The notes: generated by a model from the sequence alone, not told the origin. 64,000 nucleotides of DNA from CAVREM01 sp963728825 (GCA_963728825.1 CAVSLA010000004.1:124001-188000), one strand, 5' to 3'. Shown: positions 1 to 9,024, counted from the stretch's first letter. Made by a program: numbers and translations.

Positions 1-406
1 CGGCCGTCGGCGTGCCGCCGAGTCGTTGAAAGACCTGCCCGGAGGCTTGTACCGTCAACACCAGGCAGGACATGTTGAACAGGGTCCGGTAGAGCGGATT
101 GCTGGCGCGCGTGTTCAGCGTCGACTGGCTCCAGCCGCTCACTCCGCCGAGGATCATCGTCGCGTGAGGGCCATATAAAATGAGCGACGCGATGTCGACG
201 ACGTAGGACACCGACATGTTGGATCCGCCGGCAATGGGGAATTGCACTTTGAATGCGGCCGTCAGTCCCGAGAGCAGCACCAGGAGGATCAACGGCAGGA
301 GCGGCTCGAACTGCGCGCGGGTGATGAGGCCGGCGAAAGTGATCCCGGCCAGCGTGATGACCGAGACGATGTACCAGCGTGCGCGAGGCGGCAGGTCCCG
401 CAGCAA
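1..406 (-). CDS. Partial integral-membrane protein (N-terminal part only)
   Basis: An open frame on the minus strand enters from the left edge, so the C-terminus is missing. The visible ~135 residues are hydrophobic: helices around VITLAGITFAGLI and PLLPLILLVLLSGLTAAF, then a polar stretch with GGSNMSVSYVVDIASL and more helix. This resembles the N-terminal membrane sensor module that often precedes HD-GYP or GGDEF domains in Acidobacteriota, but no catalytic domain is visible, so the function is open. No ATG fits the beginning; the best start is a TTG at 406 preceded by GGAG, though a start further upstream cannot be excluded. It is divergent from the pseudouridine synthase gene at 428, so the two promoters must lie in a very short space. 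Confidence 0.5.
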   Translation of the reverse strand, partial: MLRDLPPRARWYIVSVITLAGITFAGLITRAQFEPLLPLILLVLLSGLTAAFKVQFPIAGGSNMSVSYVVDIASLILYGPHATMILGGVSGWSQSTLNTRASNPLYRTLFNMSCLVLTVQASGQVFQRLGGTPTA

Positions 407-427
407 GGAGCTCCAAGTATACCGACC

Positions 428-1363
428 GTGAGCGACTTCAGGTTCGTCGTCCCGTCGGACGCCGAGGGCGAGCGGCTCGACAAGTTTCTGGCTGGGGCAG
501 ATCGGCTCGGCTCTCGACGACGGGCAACGGTTGCGCTCGAGCGCGGGAAGGTCTTCGTCAACGACACGGAAGCCACGCCCGCGGATGGCGGCCGCCGTCT
601 GCTGGCCGGCGATCGTGTGCGCGTCTGGATGGATCGCCCCGGAACGGCACGGCGGCGGTGGGGCCGGCCCGCTGCGGCCGGGGAATTGCGCATCGTCTAC
701 GAGGACAATGCGCTGATCGTCGTCGACAAGCCGCCTGGTCTCCTGACCGTCCCGCTCCCGCGGCGGGGAGATGCGTCGAGCGTCGAAGAGCTGCTGGCAG
801 ACTATCTGCGGACGCGCGGCAAACGCGTGCCGCTGGTGGTGCACCGCATCGACCGCGATACGTCGGGTCTGGTGGTGTTCGCGAAGCGTGGGGACTTTCA
901 GCAGCGGCTGCAGGATCAGTTTCGCCGCCACGAAGCGGAGCGCGTCTATCTGGCGGTCGTCTACGGTCACCCGACGCCACCGTCCGGCACCTGGCGGGAT
1001 CACATGGCGTGGGATCAGAAAGCGCTCGTTCAGAAGGAGACCCACGCGCGGGACCCGCGCGCGCGCGAAGCGGTCAGCCAGTACCGGCTGGTCCGGCGCT
1101 TCCGTGACGTCTCGTTGATCGAAGTCCGCCTCGAAACGGGTAAACGGAATCAGATCCGGCTGCAGGCGAGACTACGGGGTCACACGCTGGTCGGCGAGCA
1201 GCGTTACGTTTTTGGCCCCGATAGCCTGCGCGGCATCGATTTCTCCCGGCAGGCCCTCCACGCCCATCGCCTGTCGTTCCGCCACCCAGTGTCGAATCAA
1301 TCGATGAGCTTCGAGTCCCCGCTTCCGAAGGATATGGTCGAGCTGATTGAGAGTTTGCGGTAG
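428..1363 (+). CDS. RluA-family RNA pseudouridine synthase
   Basis: 311 residues from a GTG start; upstream in-frame codons overlap the divergent gene and read as low-complexity noise. Residues ~1-70 form an S4 RNA-binding domain (ERLDKFLAG, RGKVFVND). The catalytic domain follows with VVDKPPGLLTVP near 98-109 and the signature HRIDRDTSGLVVFAK near 139-153, whose Asp142 is the catalytic aspartate of the family. The conserved ETGKRNQIRLQ motif lies further on. Such enzymes isomerise uridine in 23S rRNA or tRNA in the cytoplasm. Which site is modified (RluC-, RluD- or TruC-like) cannot be told from the sequence alone. It is followed within about 50 bp by a small zinc-ribbon gene on the same strand. 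Confidence 0.9.
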   Translation: MSDFRFVVPSDAEGERLDKFLAGADRLGSRRRATVALERGKVFVNDTEATPADGGRRLLAGDRVRVWMDRPGTARRRWGRPAAAGELRIVYEDNALIVVDKPPGLLTVPLPRRGDASSVEELLADYLRTRGKRVPLVVHRIDRDTSGLVVFAKRGDFQQRLQDQFRRHEAERVYLAVVYGHPTPPSGTWRDHMAWDQKALVQKETHARDPRAREAVSQYRLVRRFRDVSLIEVRLETGKRNQIRLQARLRGHTLVGEQRYVFGPDSLRGIDFSRQALHAHRLSFRHPVSNQSMSFESPLPKDMVELIESLR

Positions 1364-1414
1364 AGCCGAATCCAATCGCGCTGGTCGGGCGTCTAACCCA
1401 GGGTCAGGAGGGTT

Positions 1415-1558
1415 ATGGCCAAGAGAACCGGAGGGGGAGCCCTGATTTGCCCGCGATGCGGAGTGCCGAGCGCCCGCGTCATCGGCCGGTCGGAGTCGCT
1501 GCCCGTCATCTATCTCCGCTGCGACGACTGCGGACGGACGTCAATTTCGCCTGAGTAA
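1415..1558 (+). CDS. Small zinc-ribbon protein, 47 aa
   Basis: A 47-residue frame starts at an ATG with a strong Shine-Dalgarno (AGGAGG at 1406-1411). The protein has two CxxC pairs, CPRCG near residue 12 and CDDCG near residue 36, spaced 20 residues apart as in a rubredoxin-knuckle zinc ribbon. The N-terminus is basic (MAKRTGGG). The partner is unknown; such ribbons are often nucleic-acid or protein adaptors. It lies between the pseudouridine synthase and a terminator-like hairpin at 1571-1594, so it may be the last cistron of that unit. Confidence 0.7.
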   Translation: MAKRTGGGALICPRCGVPSARVIGRSESLPVIYLRCDDCGRTSISPE

Positions 1559-1570
1559 AGCTGTGAAGTA

Positions 1571-1594
1571 CAGGGCGGCCTCCCTGCCGCCCTG
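1571..1594. terminator. Terminator-like GC hairpin
   Basis: A perfect 9-bp stem, CAGGGCGGC pairing with GCCGCCCTG, with a 6-nt loop, 12 bp after the zinc-ribbon stop codon. No T tract follows, so it is either a non-canonical terminator or an mRNA 3' end stabiliser. Confidence 0.5.
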
Positions 1595-1783
1595 GCGTCC
1601 CCCCGTTACAGAATTCGCGTCCCGCCCACACTCTTGTAAGCTCAATTTTGGCGATTCGCAGCCTCGATCGCCACGTAACTCACTGTCAGACAATCAGTTG
1701 CTGCCAAGTAACAGAAACGGCACAGTTCGCGCATTCCGGGGTCGTGATCATCTGTACCTTGCGAATACGAATCAGAGGCTGAC

Positions 1784-4006
1784 ATGGAGCGAGCTGCGGC
1801 TTCGTCTTTCACTCCCGCGGCCGTCGCCTTTGTTGACGGTCTCGGCGAACGCCACAACATTCTCGACCCGACCGGGTCCGAGACGCTCGAAGTGCTGTGC
1901 GTGCGCGACGAGCTCGCGGCGGTCCCGTCGTTCGAGTTCGCACTGCGCGAGCGCGTCAGTCGACTCGCGACGTTCCGCCACTCGTCGTTCGTGCGCGTAC
2001 GGGCCGTCGAGCGCCTGACCGATCGTCACGCAACCCTCGCGGTCGTCTCTGACGCGACGACCGGCACACGGCTCTCCGACCTGCTCACCCAGTCCGCTGA
2101 TCGCCGCCTCAACCTCGACATCAATTCCGCGCTGTGTCTGATCCGGCAGCTCGTGCCGGCGGTGACCGCGCTGCACGAACACGCCCGCGACATTCAGGGC
2201 TTCGCGCACGCCGCGCTCGGGCCCGAGCGTCTGATTGTCACGCCCGACGGCCGGGTCCTGATCGTCGAGTACGTGCTGGGCGCCGCCCTCGAACAGCTGC
2301 GCTTCTCTCCGGACCGCTACTGGCACGACCTCCGGCTCGCGGTCCCGCGAACCGCCAGCCTCCCGAGGTTCGATCACCGCGTCGACGTCGCCCAGATGGG
2401 CATCGTCGCGCTGTCGCTGATCCTTGGCCGACTGGTGCGCGACGATGAGTATCCGGGCCGCATCGGCGATGTGGTGGCGTCCACGTGGGCCATCTCCGCG
2501 CGCGGCGGCTTCGAGCCGCTGCCGCCCGGGCTGCGCGGCTGGCTGGGCCGGGCTCTGCAGCTCGATCCGCGCACCGCCTTCGCGACGGCCGCCGAAGCGC
2601 GCGCCGAGCTCGAGAAGCTGCTCGGCGACAGCGAGCACCTGGCCGCGCCTGCGAGCCTCGAGGCATTCCTTGGACGTTTCCACGCCGCGGAACGGTCTCC
2701 GTCGGATAACCAGGCGAAGCCTGCGCCGGCACCGGAGCCTCGCCGCGACGTCAAGCCCGACCCGAAGCCTGAAATCAAACACGAGATCAGGCACGAGGTG
2801 AAAGCGGAACCCGCGCCCGATCTGCGATCGTTTCTGGATCTCGGCAACGTCACGGAGCCGATTGCGGCACCGGTCGAAAATCTCAGGCCGAAACCGGACC
2901 CGATCGTGTCGACGCCAGCTCCGACACGGCACACATCGCTCGGGCCGTCCAGTTTCGTGCACGAACCGGCCCCCGAAACCAGACGCCAGTTCGATGACGA
3001 CCGTGAAGCGTTTTCGTTCAATGCGCCGCCCTCACCGCCCCGCGTGTCGAAGAAGATGATGATCGCCGCCGCGGTGCTCGTCGCGATAGTCGGCGGCGGA
3101 TACTACGCATCCCGGCAATTCTTCAGTGCGCCGCCCGCCACCGCGGCGGTGACGACGGGCACGCTGGTGGTCACCAGCAATCCCGATGGCGTCGCGGCGT
3201 TCGTCGATGGTGAACCGAAGGGCATGACGCCGCTGACGATCGAGCTGTCGGCGGGCTCGCACGTGCTGGAACTGCGCGGACCCGGGGAGCCGCGGTCGAT
3301 CCCAGTGACGATTACCGCCGGCACGCAGTCAGCGCAATACATCGAGTTGCCGAAGACCATCACCAAAACCGGCCAGCTGCAAATCCGCACCGAGCCGAGC
3401 GGGGCGCGCGTGACGGTCGACGGCATCGCCCGGGGCACTTCGCCCATTACGGTCGTGGAACTGGCGCCCGGCGAGCACGCCGTCGTGCTGGAAAGCGACC
3501 TCGGCTCCGTCAAGGAATCGGTCATCGTCGAGGCGGGTGTCACGGCGTCGCTCGTCGTGCCGCTGTCGGCTCCACCAGGCGCCCCAGTTTCGGGCTGGCT
3601 GTCGGTCAAGGCGCCGGTGGACGTGCAGATCTTCGAAGAAGGCCGCCTGCTCGGCACCAATCTCAGCGAGCGCATCATGGTCTCGGCGGGCCGCCACGAC
3701 ATCGAAATCGTCAACGAAGCGGTCGGCTACAGGATGACGCGGACGCTCCAGGTCGCGGCAGGCAAGGTCTCGGCCGTGACGATCGAGATGCCCAAGGGGA
3801 ACCTCGCCATCAACGCCCAGCCCTGGGCCGAGGTGTGGATCGACGGCGAACGCATCGGCGAGACGCCGATCGGCAACTTGTCGATGGCGATCGGCACGCA
3901 CAGCGTGCTCTTCCGCCATCCCGAGCTCGGCGAACAGCACCACAGCGCTCTCGTGACATTGAAAGGGCCGACGCGCCTCAGCGTCGACATGAGGAAAAAG
4001 CAATGA
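1784..4006 (+). CDS. Pseudokinase-PEGA membrane protein
   Basis: 740 residues. Residues ~10-290 align by eye with the Ser/Thr kinase fold, but the catalytic loop reads HAALGPERLIV where HRDxKPxN is expected and the DFG position reads VEY, so catalytic Asp, Lys and metal-binding Asp are absent: a pseudokinase. Residues ~300-420 are a Pro/charged linker rich in EP/KP/PKPD runs. A single membrane helix follows (MMIAAAVLVAIVGGGYYA, ~424-441), then four PEGA beta-domains (~458-524, 529-595, 604-673, 674-738), each with the xVDGxxxGxTP-type core. Predicted topology is cytoplasmic pseudokinase and extracytoplasmic PEGA domains. The stop overlaps the next start (ATGA at 4003-4006), implying translational coupling with the TonB-like gene. 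Confidence 0.85.
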   Translation: MERAAASSFTPAAVAFVDGLGERHNILDPTGSETLEVLCVRDELAAVPSFEFALRERVSRLATFRHSSFVRVRAVERLTDRHATLAVVSDATTGTRLSDLLTQSADRRLNLDINSALCLIRQLVPAVTALHEHARDIQGFAHAALGPERLIVTPDGRVLIVEYVLGAALEQLRFSPDRYWHDLRLAVPRTASLPRFDHRVDVAQMGIVALSLILGRLVRDDEYPGRIGDVVASTWAISARGGFEPLPPGLRGWLGRALQLDPRTAFATAAEARAELEKLLGDSEHLAAPASLEAFLGRFHAAERSPSDNQAKPAPAPEPRRDVKPDPKPEIKHEIRHEVKAEPAPDLRSFLDLGNVTEPIAAPVENLRPKPDPIVSTPAPTRHTSLGPSSFVHEPAPETRRQFDDDREAFSFNAPPSPPRVSKKMMIAAAVLVAIVGGGYYASRQFFSAPPATAAVTTGTLVVTSNPDGVAAFVDGEPKGMTPLTIELSAGSHVLELRGPGEPRSIPVTITAGTQSAQYIELPKTITKTGQLQIRTEPSGARVTVDGIARGTSPITVVELAPGEHAVVLESDLGSVKESVIVEAGVTASLVVPLSAPPGAPVSGWLSVKAPVDVQIFEEGRLLGTNLSERIMVSAGRHDIEIVNEAVGYRMTRTLQVAAGKVSAVTIEMPKGNLAINAQPWAEVWIDGERIGETPIGNLSMAIGTHSVLFRHPELGEQHHSALVTLKGPTRLSVDMRKKQ

Positions 4007-4932
4007 GCGCCAGGCACTGCGTGGCGGCCGTCCTCATTTTCATTCTGACCGTGGGTGTTGCGGCGCGTGCGGCGGACAACACGCTGGCCGCGGCTCGCGA
4101 TCTGTATGCCGCGGCCGCCTACGAGGACGCGCTGACGATTCTGAACCAGCTCAGTGAGGGCACGCACGGGCCTGACGAAGAGCGCGCCATCCAGCAATAC
4201 CGCGCCTTCTGTCTGCTCGCCCTCGGGCGCACGGCGGACGCCGAGCAGGCGATTGCCGCGGTGGTGGCGGTTCAGCCGCGTTATCAACCCACGGATGGGG
4301 ATGTGTCGCCACGCGTCCGCACGACCTTCGCCGAAGTGCGACGCCGCGTGCTGCCGACCGTCATCCAGCAGCAGTACGCCATCGCCAAATCTTCGTACGA
4401 CCGGAAGAACTACGCCGAGGCGGCCGAACGCTTTTCCTACGTCCTCGACGTGATGAACGACCCGGACGTCCGCGCGATGGCGTCCCAGCCGCCGCTGTCC
4501 GACCTGCGCGTGCTGGCCTCGGGGTTTCGCGATCTGGCGATGACCGCTGCGACGCCGCCGCCGGCCCCGCCACCCCCGGTGGCCGCGCCGCCGCCAGCGC
4601 CGGTCGCCGTGGCCGCCGCCGAGCCGATCGTGCCAGCGCCGCAACGCATCTACAGCGTTAGCGACCGGGACGTGGTGCCGCCGATTACCGTCAGACAGTT
4701 CCTGCCGCCGTTCCCGAGCAGTGCGGCGGTGCCCAAGCAGGCCCAGGGTGTCCTCGAAGTCGTGATCGACGAAACCGGTGCGGTGGAACAGGCGCTGATC
4801 CGCGTGCCGCTCAATGCCGCCTACGATCGTCAGGCGCTGATCGCGGCCCGCTCGTGGCTGTATCAGCCGGCCAAGGTCAACGGTGTGCCGGTGAAATTCC
4901 GGAAGGCCGTCCAGATCAACATTCAGCGGTAG
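4003..4932 (+). CDS. Secreted TonB C-terminal-domain protein
   Basis: 309 residues starting inside the stop of the PEGA gene. A signal peptide (CVAAVLIFILTVGVAARA) is followed by a TPR-like helical region (LYAAAAYEDALTILNQL; later YAEAAERFSYVLDVM), a proline-rich stretch at ~183-206, and a C-terminal TonB-like domain with the typical QGVLEVVIDETGAVEQALI and AARSWLYQPAKVNGVPV segments. TonB proper is anchored by an N-terminal helix and transmits energy to outer-membrane receptors; a cleaved or anchored periplasmic version is likely here. Coupling to the pseudokinase-PEGA protein suggests the two act as one envelope complex. The gene converges on the ankyrin gene with a 1-bp gap. Confidence 0.8.
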   Translation: MSARHCVAAVLIFILTVGVAARAADNTLAAARDLYAAAAYEDALTILNQLSEGTHGPDEERAIQQYRAFCLLALGRTADAEQAIAAVVAVQPRYQPTDGDVSPRVRTTFAEVRRRVLPTVIQQQYAIAKSSYDRKNYAEAAERFSYVLDVMNDPDVRAMASQPPLSDLRVLASGFRDLAMTAATPPPAPPPPVAAPPPAPVAVAAAEPIVPAPQRIYSVSDRDVVPPITVRQFLPPFPSSAAVPKQAQGVLEVVIDETGAVEQALIRVPLNAAYDRQALIAARSWLYQPAKVNGVPVKFRKAVQINIQR

Positions 4933-4933
4933 G

Positions 4934-6097
4934 CTATTTCTTCTCGCGCGTCTTGCGCAGGAGCTCCACGAACTCCAGGTGGTTGCTCATCGCCGCGATC
5001 AGCCACGCGTTCTGCTCGGCCTTGTTTCTCGCCTCCAGGTCGGCGCCTTTCGCCAGCAGCATCTCGCCAATCGTCACCAGCCCACGCTTCGCGGCGGCGA
5101 TGAGCGCCGTGGTTCCGTCGCTCGACCGGGCGTTCACGTCGGCGCCGCGCTCCAGCAGAAACGCCAGCGTGCCGGTGCAGTTCTCGCCAGCCGCCAGGAC
5201 GATCGCCGGCGACCCCTGGAGCGTGACGTCAGTTGACACGCCGCGGGCGACGAGGGCACGCACGACGTCGGTGTAGCAGCCGCGCACCGCGAATCCGACC
5301 GCCGTATCGAGCCCTTTCTTCAGGCCGGCCTTGAGCAGCAGCTCGGCGACGCCGGCGTGGCCGTTGGCGGCGGCGTAGGTCAGCGCCGTCAGTCCGCCTT
5401 TGTCTTCGGCATTGACGTCGGCTTTTCCGGCGAGCAGCGCTTCGGCCATCGGCACGTTGCCGCCGAGCGAGGTGGCCATCAGCGCGGTCCGGCCGCTGAC
5501 GTCGGCGGCATTGACGTCACTCTTGCTGGCGATGAGCAGGCGTCCGGTTGCGGGGTGGCCGCCGAAAGCCGCGGCCATCAGCGCAGTCGTGCCTTGCTTG
5601 TCGCGCGCGTTGACGTCGGCACCCCGCTCGATCAGGAACCGCACCGTCTCGGTCCGGTCCGAGGATGCGGCCGCCATCAGGGCGGTCATCCCGGTCTGAT
5701 CCTGCGCATTGGGGTTCGCGCCGCGCTTGATCAGCGCGTCGATCGCCTGGGTATGACCCTGCGACGCGGCAGTCATCAATGGCGTGGTGCGGGTGGTGTC
5801 GGGAGCGTCGACCTCGGCGCCGGCCGCCAGCAGCACCTCGATGACGTCGGTGCGTCCCTGCAGCGCCGCTGCCGCAAGTGGAGTGACGTCGGATCCGGCC
5901 GCCTGGTTGACGTCAGCGCCGCCGGCGAGCGCTTTCTTGACGTCGTCCAGCGTGCCGGTCAGGACGGCCCGCACCAGCGGCGGCTCGGGACTGATCTCGA
6001 CCTGATCCTGCGCGGGTTGCTGCGCGTGGAGGGCGGTGGCCGCCGCGACGATCAGCAAGGCGGCGACCGCGGCGGAAAAAGAGCGCAGCCGCATCAT
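4934..6097 (-). CDS. Secreted ankyrin-repeat protein
   Basis: 387 residues. The start is a tandem ATG-ATG (6097/6094) giving a signal peptide with core AAVAALLIVAAATALHA; open codons further upstream are not protein-like. From about residue 35 to the end there are roughly ten 33-residue ankyrin repeats, most with the TALMAAA...G...LLxxGADVNA consensus. There is no catalytic domain. Ankyrin repeats bind proteins, and a signal peptide places this one in the periplasm or outside; the partner is unknown. A shared symmetric -10 at 6108-6115 would put the transcription start only a few bases before the ATG. It is related to the ankyrin proteins at 7503-8990, 25146-26432 and 63287-64000. Confidence 0.85.
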   Translation of the reverse strand: MMRLRSFSAAVAALLIVAAATALHAQQPAQDQVEISPEPPLVRAVLTGTLDDVKKALAGGADVNQAAGSDVTPLAAAALQGRTDVIEVLLAAGAEVDAPDTTRTTPLMTAASQGHTQAIDALIKRGANPNAQDQTGMTALMAAASSDRTETVRFLIERGADVNARDKQGTTALMAAAFGGHPATGRLLIASKSDVNAADVSGRTALMATSLGGNVPMAEALLAGKADVNAEDKGGLTALTYAAANGHAGVAELLLKAGLKKGLDTAVGFAVRGCYTDVVRALVARGVSTDVTLQGSPAIVLAAGENCTGTLAFLLERGADVNARSSDGTTALIAAAKRGLVTIGEMLLAKGADLEARNKAEQNAWLIAAMSNHLEFVELLRKTREKK

Positions 6098-6107
6098 GAT
6101 CGCGTGC

Positions 6108-6115
6108 AGTATAGT
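6108..6115. promoter_or_regulatory. Symmetric shared -10 region of a divergent promoter
   Basis: The sequence AGTATAGT reads as TATAGT (6110-6115) on the plus strand and TATACT (6113-6108) on the minus strand. It lies in the 49-bp gap between the divergent ankyrin (start 6097) and amidohydrolase (start 6147) genes. Predicted starts are about 6122 (plus) and 6101 (minus), the latter nearly leaderless. No convincing -35 boxes. Confidence 0.55.
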
Positions 6116-6146
6116 CTCGTTTCGCTGTTCTCGGAGGACTTCGGCG

Positions 6147-7208
6147 ATGAAGAGCCGGCGATCGTTCATCGTGCAGCTGGCCGGAGCGGCGGTCGCGCTC
6201 GGGTCGACGGCGTTCGCACAGCGGCGCCGTGAGGTGTCGGTGGCAGGCCGGCGGGTGCGCACCGTCGACGCTCACGCACACACGTTCATTCCCGCGGTCG
6301 CCGAGGTCGTCAAGGGCACCGATCTCGAGAAGTCGGTGGCGGGCTCGATCAAGGGTCCGCTGGTGATGAGCGCAGATCGCTTGCGGGCGATGGACGAGCA
6401 GGGGATCGACGTCGAGGTCCTGACGATCAACCCGTGGTGGTACGGCGCCGACCGTCAGCTGGCCAGCCGCCTGATTCCGGTTCAGAACGACGGCCTGGCA
6501 GCGTTGTGCGTCCCGCAGCCGAAGGGCGATCGCCGGTTCGTGGCGCTCGCGACGGTTGCGCTGCAGCATCCCGAACTGGCCGCGGAGCAGCTCGAGGATG
6601 CCTTCCGACGTCATGGCCTGCGTGGCGTGTCGGTCGGCGCGAGCGTCAACGGTGAAGAGCTGGCGGCGCCCCGCTTCGATCCGTTCTGGGCCAAGGTCGA
6701 GCAGCTGGGCGCGCTCGTGTTCATCCATCCGCAGGGCGTGCCGCAGCTCGCCTCGAGACTTCAGGGCAACGGGTTTCTGACCAACGTCATCGGCAATCCG
6801 CTCGAGACGACCATCGCCTTGTCACACCTGATTTTCGAGGGGACGCTGGATCGTTTTCCCGGCCTGAAGATCTGCTCCGCGCACGCCGGCGGGTTCATGC
6901 CGTCGTACAACGGCCGGTTCGATCAGGGATGCGTGGCATTTCCGGCGAACTGTACCGGCAAACTCAAGCGCAAGCCGAGCGACTACCTGAAGCAGATGTA
7001 CTTCGACTCAATGGTGTTCAGCGGAGAAGGGCTGCGTCATCTCGTCGCCGAATACGGCGCTGATCACATCGTGATGGGCACCGACTACCCATTTCCGTGG
7101 ACGACGACCGCCGTCGATCACATCCTCGGCGCGCCGGGGCTGACGACCGACGATCGCGTCGCGATTCTGGGCGGCAATCTCGCGAAGCTGCTGCAGATCC
7201 CGGGCTGA
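6147..7208 (+). CDS. Tat-exported amidohydrolase (amidohydrolase_2 / ACMSD-like)
   Basis: 353 residues. The ATG at 6147 has GGAGGA nine bases upstream and gives a twin-arginine leader, SRRSFIVQLAGAAVALG, ending near TAFA. The mature domain starts with the metal motif VDAHAHTFIP (His43, His45), followed by FIHPQG (~193), CSAHAGG and the late metal Asp in MGTDYPFP (~312), the pattern of the amidohydrolase-2 family, which includes aminocarboxymuconate-semialdehyde decarboxylase and related non-oxidative decarboxylases of aromatic acids. The substrate is not determinable. It is the only plus-strand gene in its unit, divergent from an ankyrin gene and convergent with another across a clover-leaf repeat. 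Confidence 0.85.
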   Translation: MKSRRSFIVQLAGAAVALGSTAFAQRRREVSVAGRRVRTVDAHAHTFIPAVAEVVKGTDLEKSVAGSIKGPLVMSADRLRAMDEQGIDVEVLTINPWWYGADRQLASRLIPVQNDGLAALCVPQPKGDRRFVALATVALQHPELAAEQLEDAFRRHGLRGVSVGASVNGEELAAPRFDPFWAKVEQLGALVFIHPQGVPQLASRLQGNGFLTNVIGNPLETTIALSHLIFEGTLDRFPGLKICSAHAGGFMPSYNGRFDQGCVAFPANCTGKLKRKPSDYLKQMYFDSMVFSGEGLRHLVAEYGADHIVMGTDYPFPWTTTAVDHILGAPGLTTDDRVAILGGNLAKLLQIPG

Positions 7209-7210
7209 GA

Positions 7211-7497
7211 TCACGGAGTAGGCGGAGGCCACAGACAAACGTGGAGGCACGGAGCACACGGAGACGACACGGAGAAGACACGAGCGTGCGACCAGCGGCC
7301 GGCGTAGCCGGCCGCGGTGCAAAGACGGAAGAGCCCGTGAAAATACAAGGCCGTGAATCAGATGCCTTGTATTTTCACGGGCTCTTCCGTCTTTGCGCCC
7401 CGCTACGCGGGGCGGTCGCACGCCGCAGCGTGATCCCTCCGTGCGTGCTCCGCGTCTCCGTGCCTCCGTGTTTGTCTCTGATCTCCGTCCGCCCCGT
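7211..7497. repeat. Clover-leaf palindromic element, copy 1
   Basis: A nested inverted repeat fills the convergent gap after the amidohydrolase gene. Core: a perfect 33-bp inverted repeat (7319-7351 with 7364-7396, 12-nt loop). Outside it are two self-complementary side hairpins of different sequence: left 7295-7315 (9-bp stem GCGGCCGGC, loop GTA) and right 7397-7413 (7-bp stem GCCCCGC, loop TAC). They are enclosed by a 10-bp stem GCGTGCGACC (7284-7293) with GGTCGCACGC (7414-7423). Beyond that, both flanks carry complementary ACGGAG-rich tracts (e.g. GGAGGCACGGAG on the left). Copy 2 at 12810-13092 has the same architecture in opposite orientation. No ORF of its own and no transposase. Confidence 0.9.
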
Positions 7498-7502
7498 GAG
7501 CT

Positions 7503-8990
7503 CTATCGGCGGTTGAACTGCGGCCCCAAATCCTTGCCGAGCGTTACGTCGGCACCCAGCTTGACGAGGTACTGACCGGTTTCCTTGTCCACATAGAACG
7601 ATCCCGATCGGTATTCGCCCTGTGTGATCAGCCAGGGCGTCTGGCCGCGCTGGTTGACGACGTTGATGCCGGCGCCACGATCGACCAGGAACTGGACCAT
7701 CGCCGGCGAGCGGAAGTAGATTGCGCCGAACAGTGGCGTCTGCCCTCGGTCGTTCGCCGCATTGATGTCGGCGCCGAGCTCGAGGCAATAGGCGATCGCC
7801 TCCCGCGCCGCCTGCTGCAGCAGCGTCGTGTCGCTCGCGAACCAGCGACGCCCGTACTTGTCCTGGCCCTCGACGAAATCCACGCCCGCGGCGACCATCA
7901 GCGGCGTGGTGTCGTCGGCCGACGTCGCGAGCGGATCGGCCCCCCCCTCGACCAGAATCCGCATCGTGCGCACGTCGCCGTAGCTGGCCGCCAGCCAGAA
8001 CGGCGTGGCGCCCGCCGTGTTGACCTCGAGGCCGTGCGCCTGAAGGATCAGCCGCGACAGGAACGGCATCGGCCTGGTCAGGCGCGCGTTCGGGTTGGCG
8101 CCGCGCGCCAGCAACTCTCTGACGAGCTCCGGCATCGCCTGCTGCACGGCGGAGTGCAGGGCTGTCCTGCCGGCGCCGCTGTGGTCCGGGTTGGCCCCGC
8201 TCTGGAGCAGGAACTTCGCCATGCTCTCGTGCTGGCTGTCGATGGCCACCAGCAGCGCTGCGGCCTCGGTCTCGGGCTTGAACGAACGCGCGGCATTCGT
8301 GTCGCCGGCGATGCCGTCGGGCGCCGCCTCGTTGACGTCGGCGCCGGCCGCGAGGAGCAGCCGCCCGATCTCGATGTTGCCCTGCTGCGCGGCAAAGAGG
8401 AGAGGCGTGAAGCGATTTCGCGATCGCGCTCTGGCGTCGGCGCCCGCCGCCAGCAGTGTGCGCACGACGTCGATGTGGCTCTCGACGACCGCTCGCATCA
8501 ACGCGGTCTGGCCGAGTGTGCTCTCCGCGACGGCGTGATTCGCGCCGGCTGACAGCAGCAGCTTCACGACGGCCGCATTCCCCGTGTGCGCCGCGATCAT
8601 CAGCGGTGTCTCGCCGACCGCCGACGCCGCGCCAGGATTGGCGCCGGCTGCGATCAGGCGCTCGACCATCGAGACGCTTCCATTCAGGCAGGCCAGCGCC
8701 AGCGCGGTGACGCCATGGTCGTCGGCGGCGTTCGGCCTGGCGCCCGATCGGACGAGCAGCCCCGCCATCTCACCATCGTCCCAATGGGCGGCCCAGTGCA
8801 GCGCCGTGGCGCCGTCGCCCTGCGGCACGGTGACGTCGACCCGGGCGGCGACCAGCGTGCGGACGGCAGCGAGATCCCTGGCCTTCGCCGCCTCGACGAC
8901 GCGGCGATCCGGCCCGGCAGCCGTCAGTCCGGCGCCCGTGATCAGGCCGATAACGAGGGCAATGGCACCGCTTCGCAGATTGCTCGGCAT
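7503..8990 (-). CDS. Secreted ankyrin-repeat protein of the DUF1592 module
   Basis: 495 residues from the ATG at 8990, which has AAGGA nine bases upstream; longer in-frame extensions run into the divergent promoter. Signal peptide core GAIALVIGLITGAGLTAAG. Then about 12 ankyrin repeats (TALHWAAHWDDGEMAGLLV, TPLMIAAHTGNAAVVKLLL and so on), with an insertion around the middle (DTNAARSFKPETEAA) and a less regular C-terminus. It is divergent from the DUF1592 cytochrome gene with a shared TATAAT and a 14-bp palindrome between them. The same GDGATALHWA start of the repeat domain occurs in the ankyrin gene at 63287, also next to a DUF1592-DUF1552 pair, so a functional link is likely. Confidence 0.87.
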   Translation of the reverse strand: MPSNLRSGAIALVIGLITGAGLTAAGPDRRVVEAAKARDLAAVRTLVAARVDVTVPQGDGATALHWAAHWDDGEMAGLLVRSGARPNAADDHGVTALALACLNGSVSMVERLIAAGANPGAASAVGETPLMIAAHTGNAAVVKLLLSAGANHAVAESTLGQTALMRAVVESHIDVVRTLLAAGADARARSRNRFTPLLFAAQQGNIEIGRLLLAAGADVNEAAPDGIAGDTNAARSFKPETEAAALLVAIDSQHESMAKFLLQSGANPDHSGAGRTALHSAVQQAMPELVRELLARGANPNARLTRPMPFLSRLILQAHGLEVNTAGATPFWLAASYGDVRTMRILVEGGADPLATSADDTTPLMVAAGVDFVEGQDKYGRRWFASDTTLLQQAAREAIAYCLELGADINAANDRGQTPLFGAIYFRSPAMVQFLVDRGAGINVVNQRGQTPWLITQGEYRSGSFYVDKETGQYLVKLGADVTLGKDLGPQFNRR

Positions 8991-9024
8991 CTCACATCGT
9001 CCTTGAGGCGCGTCCCGAGGGGTC

